From positions 38,946,201 to 39,010,200 of the forward strand of contig OX463810.1 in assembly GCA_949825045.1 (NCBI GenBank): a stretch of 64,000 bases of DNA, in the 5' to 3' direction. The position numbers were made by a program, and so were the translations under genes. Shown in pieces: positions 60,060 to 64,000 of this stretch. Every line of letters begins with the position of its first letter. Within the stretch, counting starts at the first letter, position 1. The notes below the pieces were generated by a model. That model saw only the letters and a program-made list of their open reading frames with translations. It had not been told where the DNA came from and ran no database searches. The DNA comes from Argyresthia goedartella. Its lineage: Eukaryota > Arthropoda > Insecta > Lepidoptera > Argyresthiidae.

Positions 60060-60480
60060 TACGACATTCGTTTTTATTATTCTTTATTTCGTATCTCTGT
60101 ACAACGGGATCAGTGTGCACTGCTACATTTTATTACGGGGTCAACTGATCCCACGCGGGATCGGTGTGAACGAATCGTCGGGATCCGTATCAACTTTGAT
60201 CTGATCCCGGGATCCGTATGAACTAACCCGAATTTTTGGAAAATCCCTCCTTTAGGGGGTCAAATAGGGGGTGAAATTTTGTATGAAAATCCGTCAGTTT
60301 TGGAGCTAGGATCTTCAAATTTGGATTTAGGCTGACCATTGAAAATTAATGGACACGTGTATCAGCTTTTTAGAAAGTTCTACCCCCGAAGGGGTGTAAA
60401 CGGGGATGAAGTTATGTAAGCATACAAAGCCTTTCAATTTCAACGCAGAATCTAAAGTAAAACCCAATAAACACCAAGCT

Positions 60481-61065
60481 TCTGAATTAGCTATATTGCA
60501 GCTACTGTGGAAACATTAGCAGCATAAATATTCTGAATAACAGCATTTTCAGAGCATCCTCGACTGATAGAACTCTAAATTGGACCCAAATTATTGAGCA
60601 CCGAGCTGAATAAGTTACCACTATTGCTGAATAATAGAGTTATAACAGCGTTATATAGGGTAACAGTTACCCTAACAGCTGAACATTTGCAAATTATGGG
60701 CGCACGAATTACCAATTATTCAGCACTTACAACGAATGTGTACAAAATTATTACTTCTATGCAGATGAGAGTAATCTACGAGCGAAACGGTGAATTAATA
60801 TATCTTCTTATTCTTTATTGTACGTCCTGACATTCGCCATGTATTCTGCAATTAGATCGAGTGGACTTTCAAGATTGTTTGTAATGTGCATAGTGTTCTA
60901 GTATAGCAAACATTTATAGTTATTTTGATGTGCTAGTAAAAAATTATTTCTAAATAACTTTTACCTGCGACTTAATGAGTAATGCTTTTTTCTAGATATG
61001 AATTCTTGTATAAAATATACCTACAGATTTGTTTATGATGGCTTTTTCCCATTACTCAAAACAGG
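60481..61065. other. No gene recognised
   Basis: AT-rich, with short frames only (60594-60830 has no domain). Confidence 0.35.
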
Positions 61066-61069
61066 AGAG

Positions 61070-61300
61070 TACATCTCATAGGTGGAGTTTCTGCCGGTAG
61101 ATTTTCAGATCTTCTTCTTCAAATTGAAAACGGCACTTTCCACAAAAAGATGGCTTGTAACAATTAACGTGTTGCTCACGTGTGAGCTCTGCAACTATCC
61201 TGTTTATTTGAGTGCCAACTTCCAAATTAGTCAAAAATATTGTTTATAATGAAATACTGTAATGTCAAATATCAGAAGGGTTAATAATTTATATTAATTT
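61070..61300. repeat. Helitron-like non-coding repeat
   Basis: Shares ATAGGTGGAGTTTCTGCCGG, TCTTCTTCTTCAAA and CAAAAAGATGGCTTG, and further on ATTTGACAT/TGTCAAATA blocks, with 46009-46200. Probably the same Helitron-linked family. Confidence 0.5.
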
Positions 61301-61320
61301 CTCAACTGTTGATACCATGC

Positions 61321-61622
61321 ATCCGCAGCCGACGCCAGCCGCCGATTCGGTAGCCGTAAACACTGCGGTGGCTTAGGTATTTAAAACTAAGTATGTTTTG
61401 TTGTTCTTACATGTTCAACCTTACCTTTTGCTTCGCTCACCCCCTTTACCCTTCACCTAAGCTACCGCAGTGTTTGGCCCTGATATTTGAAACCAACCAA
61501 CCTCATGACGTTCAACATTTTCACATTGACAGATACTTGATGCAGTGCTGCCAACATACCTACCCAAATGCCGGCGTCCAATCACATACATTTTGGAAGC
61601 CGGCGCCGGCTGCGGAGGCAAT
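61321..61622. mobile_element. Small MITE with GC-rich inverted ends
   Basis: GCATCCGCAGCCGACGCC and GGCGCCGGCTGCGGAGGC are inverted ends. An inner pair, AACACTGCGGTGGCTTAGGT and ACCTAAGCTACCGCAGTGTT, is a second inverted repeat. No coding potential. The target duplication is unclear. Confidence 0.6.
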
Positions 61623-62659
61623 TCCAATATTTATATAAATTATTTTCGTGAAAATGATCAGTGGAATTGCGAAATAACGAAGATTAAATACTTTTTTGCA
61701 TCATAGGCAGTCTGCACCTCCATTTAGAAAATATTTCCTGCCACAAATCAACTTTGTCCTCTGCAAAACTTCAAACCGGGTTACCTGGTCACCAATCTCC
61801 CCCCCACTTCAAATCATGTTTATAAAATGCAAACGCAAGACTCGTGTAAAAACGAAGCATGTACGTCGGTGTATTACCATTTTTATAGCAGTGTGTCTGC
61901 GGATTATGCAGATTGGTCGTCGCGTAACGACTGAAGAGAGCTGTGTGTGAACGCGGCCCAAGTGTCGAAAGATAAAGGCTGTTAACATTACAAACCACGA
62001 TCTTAAACAAAGCTAGCAAAGGTCTACTAAATGGTAGAGTCTACATCCCCAGTAGGTTATAAGGCCTCAAGATATGTTACTAAAAGTAACCAGTTCTGAT
62101 GAAGCTGTTCCGTCGAAAACCTTTGAACTTTTTAGTTTTTTATTTCAGGCATCCAGATTTAATGGCGATTTTACTAAATGAAGTGTTCTACTTACAATTT
62201 CAGCGTGTGCATTGCACCATCTGGTCCACACTCTCAACCAGAGTGGCGCGCTCTTCTATGCAAACCCAGTTTAAGATTGACTTGTTTATACCGTGAACAC
62301 TTTGTTATAGTAATTGACGACTACATGAAATAAGAGCCTTTGTTTTAAACAAAAAGTATTTCAGTGGCACCTTTGACCTGCCTGCCTTTGACCTGCTTGG
62401 TTGGAGTACTGGCGTAGTTGGAGGCAAAGAGTTTCATTCTTCTGAGGTTAGGTTCAAAAACACGTCACGTGATCTTTCAAATACACTTGACACTGACAAA
62501 ATTTACCTCTAATGAGTTTAGCACGCCTTTTAAGAAGAAGCAAATTTGACAACTTTGACAGATAGACAGCGTTCATCTACACCAGCGCCATCTACAATGA
62601 GTTTTTAGGACAAGCTGCCATTCTACGTTGTGTTTTCTAAGTATCCTGTTTGATAACCT
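61623..62659. other. No gene recognised
   Basis: Only short frames. TTTGACCTGC occurs twice near 62370-62400. Nothing I can name. Confidence 0.35.
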
Positions 62660-62800
62660 CTGTAGCGTTTCGGTTTAAGGTTCCTGGGTTCGAATCCCAG
62701 TTGGGGAGGGAAGAAAATTTAAAAACCTTAGGTCTTGGCTGTTAACATGTGTGTGACGTCGTTGTTTTTGGATCCCATGACAGGATACCCAAATGTGCGT
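62660..62800 (+). mobile_element. tRNA-derived SINE (second family)
   Basis: A good B box, CTGGGTTCGAATCCCAG, lies at about 62685, followed by GGGAGGGAAGAAAATTT, CCTTAGGTCTTGGC and GTGTGTGACGTCGTTGTTTT. Same layout as 51715-51850. The upstream A box is weak. Confidence 0.65.
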
Positions 62801-62879
62801 GCATTGAAATGTTTATATTTCTGTACAGATACAACCAGCCCCCGTATCCACTAGCTCTTGTGTATGGGAAATCTATCAC

Positions 62880-63110
62880 TTTTCCACAGTTTCTCACTTT
62901 TTTTTACCCGACTTCACAAAAGGAGGAGGTTTACAGTTCGTTGGGATCTATGTTTTTTTTATGTATGTTCATCGATTCCTCCAAGACGGATAGACCGATT
63001 TGGAAAATCGATTTTTTGTTTGAAAGGGTTCATTTACCCACTGGTTAGTCCCATTGACACCAGGTCAGTATCTGAGGGTGGGATGCTCGAGAGATCGATT
63101 GAATGCTTCA
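62880..63110. repeat. Dispersed repeat CCCGACTTCACAAAAGGAGG
   Basis: The ACCCGACTTCACAAAAGGAG start, then TATGTATGTTCATCGATTCC and ACCGATTTGGAAAATCGATT, recall an interspersed repeat I associate with insect genomes. No second copy was seen in this window. Small overlapping frames here are not genes. Confidence 0.35.
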
Positions 63111-63489
63111 AATGTAATAAGCATACCTATAGCGATTTTGTATTTTATAGTACCTAACTCATGCATTTAGTCACGGAAAGCATCATTTACTGATGAGGAA
63201 GACCACAGATGGCCACCGACCTGCTGCATAGTAAGAATCCATCAGATTGCAATATGATAAATGTATGAAGGTTTGACAGCAATGTATGCTAATCTACATC
63301 ATAATGCATTATGGTGAAATGGAAGTGATGGTGACGTAGGTATCCAAATTGACTTTTGAACACTTCACATCGACAGATTAGGGGTAGGTAGGATCAGCAC
63401 AATACGTTAAGAAACAGCAATATATTTTTAGGAATTATATTTTCTGTCACCTAAATTTAGATTAGTTACTGAATTGCGATAGCCTAATT

Positions 63490-64000
63490 GACTGAGCGAG
63501 CTAAGCGTACTGTTTCGAGATTAGCCAAAAATGCCTTTGCCCGTCTATCAGTCAGTCTGTTCTCGAATACGGTGGCCAGTTTTCAACCGATTTTGACGAA
63601 ATTGACACACAATTTCCTTCATATGTACTTTTTTTTAGTTGACCGAGATTTTTGGTATAGGGTATAGGGGAAAATAGTGGGAAAGAGGGGGAAGTTTGCT
63701 AAAGCGTTATTTATCGACGGATTTCAATCAAATATGAGACGTAAACTAAAGAGTTCATTCTACACAAGATATTGCGAAAAAAATACAAAAGGGGGAGTGG
63801 CAGGGGAAGCACTTAATTTAAATAGGCAAATTCCCAAAATTCAGTCAAATTAAACCAATAGATTAGAAAAGACAGCCGTTCAAAGTTCCATTTTGTCACT
63901 GACTGACTCATCATCGAGGGGTGTTGGTTGAGGCGGTTTTGGTAAGGACGGGGAATAGGATAACCTGCGGTGAGGGTTGTGGGTGGGAGATGCGTGTTAG
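63490..64000. repeat. Dispersed repeat with GAGCGAGCTAAGCGT start, running off the window
   Basis: GAGCGAGCTAAGCGTACTG, GATTAGCCAAAAATGCC and TTTTCAACCGATTTTGACG match the start and order of the block at 20715. The end of the window is G-rich and holds no gene. Confidence 0.45.

Larger units (their letters stand above)
58792..60229. mobile_element. 1438-bp inverted-repeat element with 8-bp target duplication
   Basis: The ends GGGTTAGTTCATACGGATCC and GGATCCGTATGAACTAACCC are exact reverse complements, and similarity extends about 85 bp. GAATTTTT flanks both sides (58784-58791 and 60230-60237). The end regions repeat a GTTCATACSGATCCCG motif several times. The inside is a 107-bp satellite in both orientations plus a SINE. 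There is no transposase. The 8-bp duplication suggests a hAT- or P-like partner, but the terminal bases are not typical of hAT. Confidence 0.8.
58685..60480. repeat. Dispersed repeat (as at 42145-43080), interrupted at 58792-60229
   Basis: 58695-58791 and 60230-60480 together follow the order seen at 42145-42210 and 42722-42950 (CTGACTGGCTG, CCGCTGGAGCTAG, GCATCCACTAAAG, GAATTTTTGG, TAGGATCTTCAAATTT, TTCTACCCCCGAAG). This confirms the inner element as an insertion. Confidence 0.65.

Overview
The window looks like repeat-dominated intergenic DNA from an insect, most likely a moth or butterfly. I infer Lepidoptera from the mix of families: several Jockey/CR1-type non-LTR retrotransposons with short repeated 3' tails, a BEL/Pao LTR retrotransposon, a DD37D (maT-type) mariner, tRNA-derived SINEs, Helitron-type PIF1 helicase fragments and many AT-rich MITEs. 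I found no host protein-coding gene, no rRNA, no intact tRNA and no CRISPR array. Every long open frame I could interpret belongs to a mobile element.

Region by region (the LINE letters are my labels). 1-5.3 kb: a LINE-A 3' end, a fold-back MITE and a 5'-truncated minus-strand LINE-E. 5.8-20.2 kb: a triple nest. An old minus-strand LINE-B is split by an 11.9-kb BEL/Pao element (LTRs 7152-7674 and 18569-19083, 5-bp target duplication GCATC). Its leader is in turn interrupted by a nearly complete antisense LINE-C carrying an intact ORF1 and ORF2. 20.2-26.2 kb: LINE debris, a piggyBac-like MITE, a palindrome-rich MITE and a promoter-like CCAAT/TATA block. 26.2-34.6 kb: minus-strand LINE-D, whose ORF2 is split by a 4.9-kb DNA transposon (29453-34376). 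That transposon has a DDE/SWIM transposase, inverted ends of about 0.9 kb that include the start of the transposase gene, and a possible second, spliced zinc-ribbon gene.

35-43.9 kb: fragments of PIF1 helicase, Jockey and RTE-like elements, and SINEs, including a SINE inside a Jockey remnant with an 8-bp duplication. 43.9-45.2 kb: a full-length but frameshifted mariner with matching inverted ends. 45.4-50.7 kb: helicase fragments, a Helitron-type 3' end, two full-length SINE-A copies, four copies of an inverted-repeat unit and a decayed intron-containing IS630/Tc1-type transposase. 50.7-64 kb: SINE pieces, a repeat with 145-bp inverted arms, an internally deleted LINE-B, a 1438-bp inverted-repeat element with an 8-bp target duplication and an internal 107-bp satellite, and generic interspersed repeats.

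The elements do not form a pathway. Their nesting gives a relative order of insertion: LINE-B before BEL before LINE-C, and LINE-D before the 29453-34376 transposon. The most interesting unit is that DNA transposon with its coding-sequence-containing inverted ends and unassigned second gene. LINE-C is the element most likely to be recently active.
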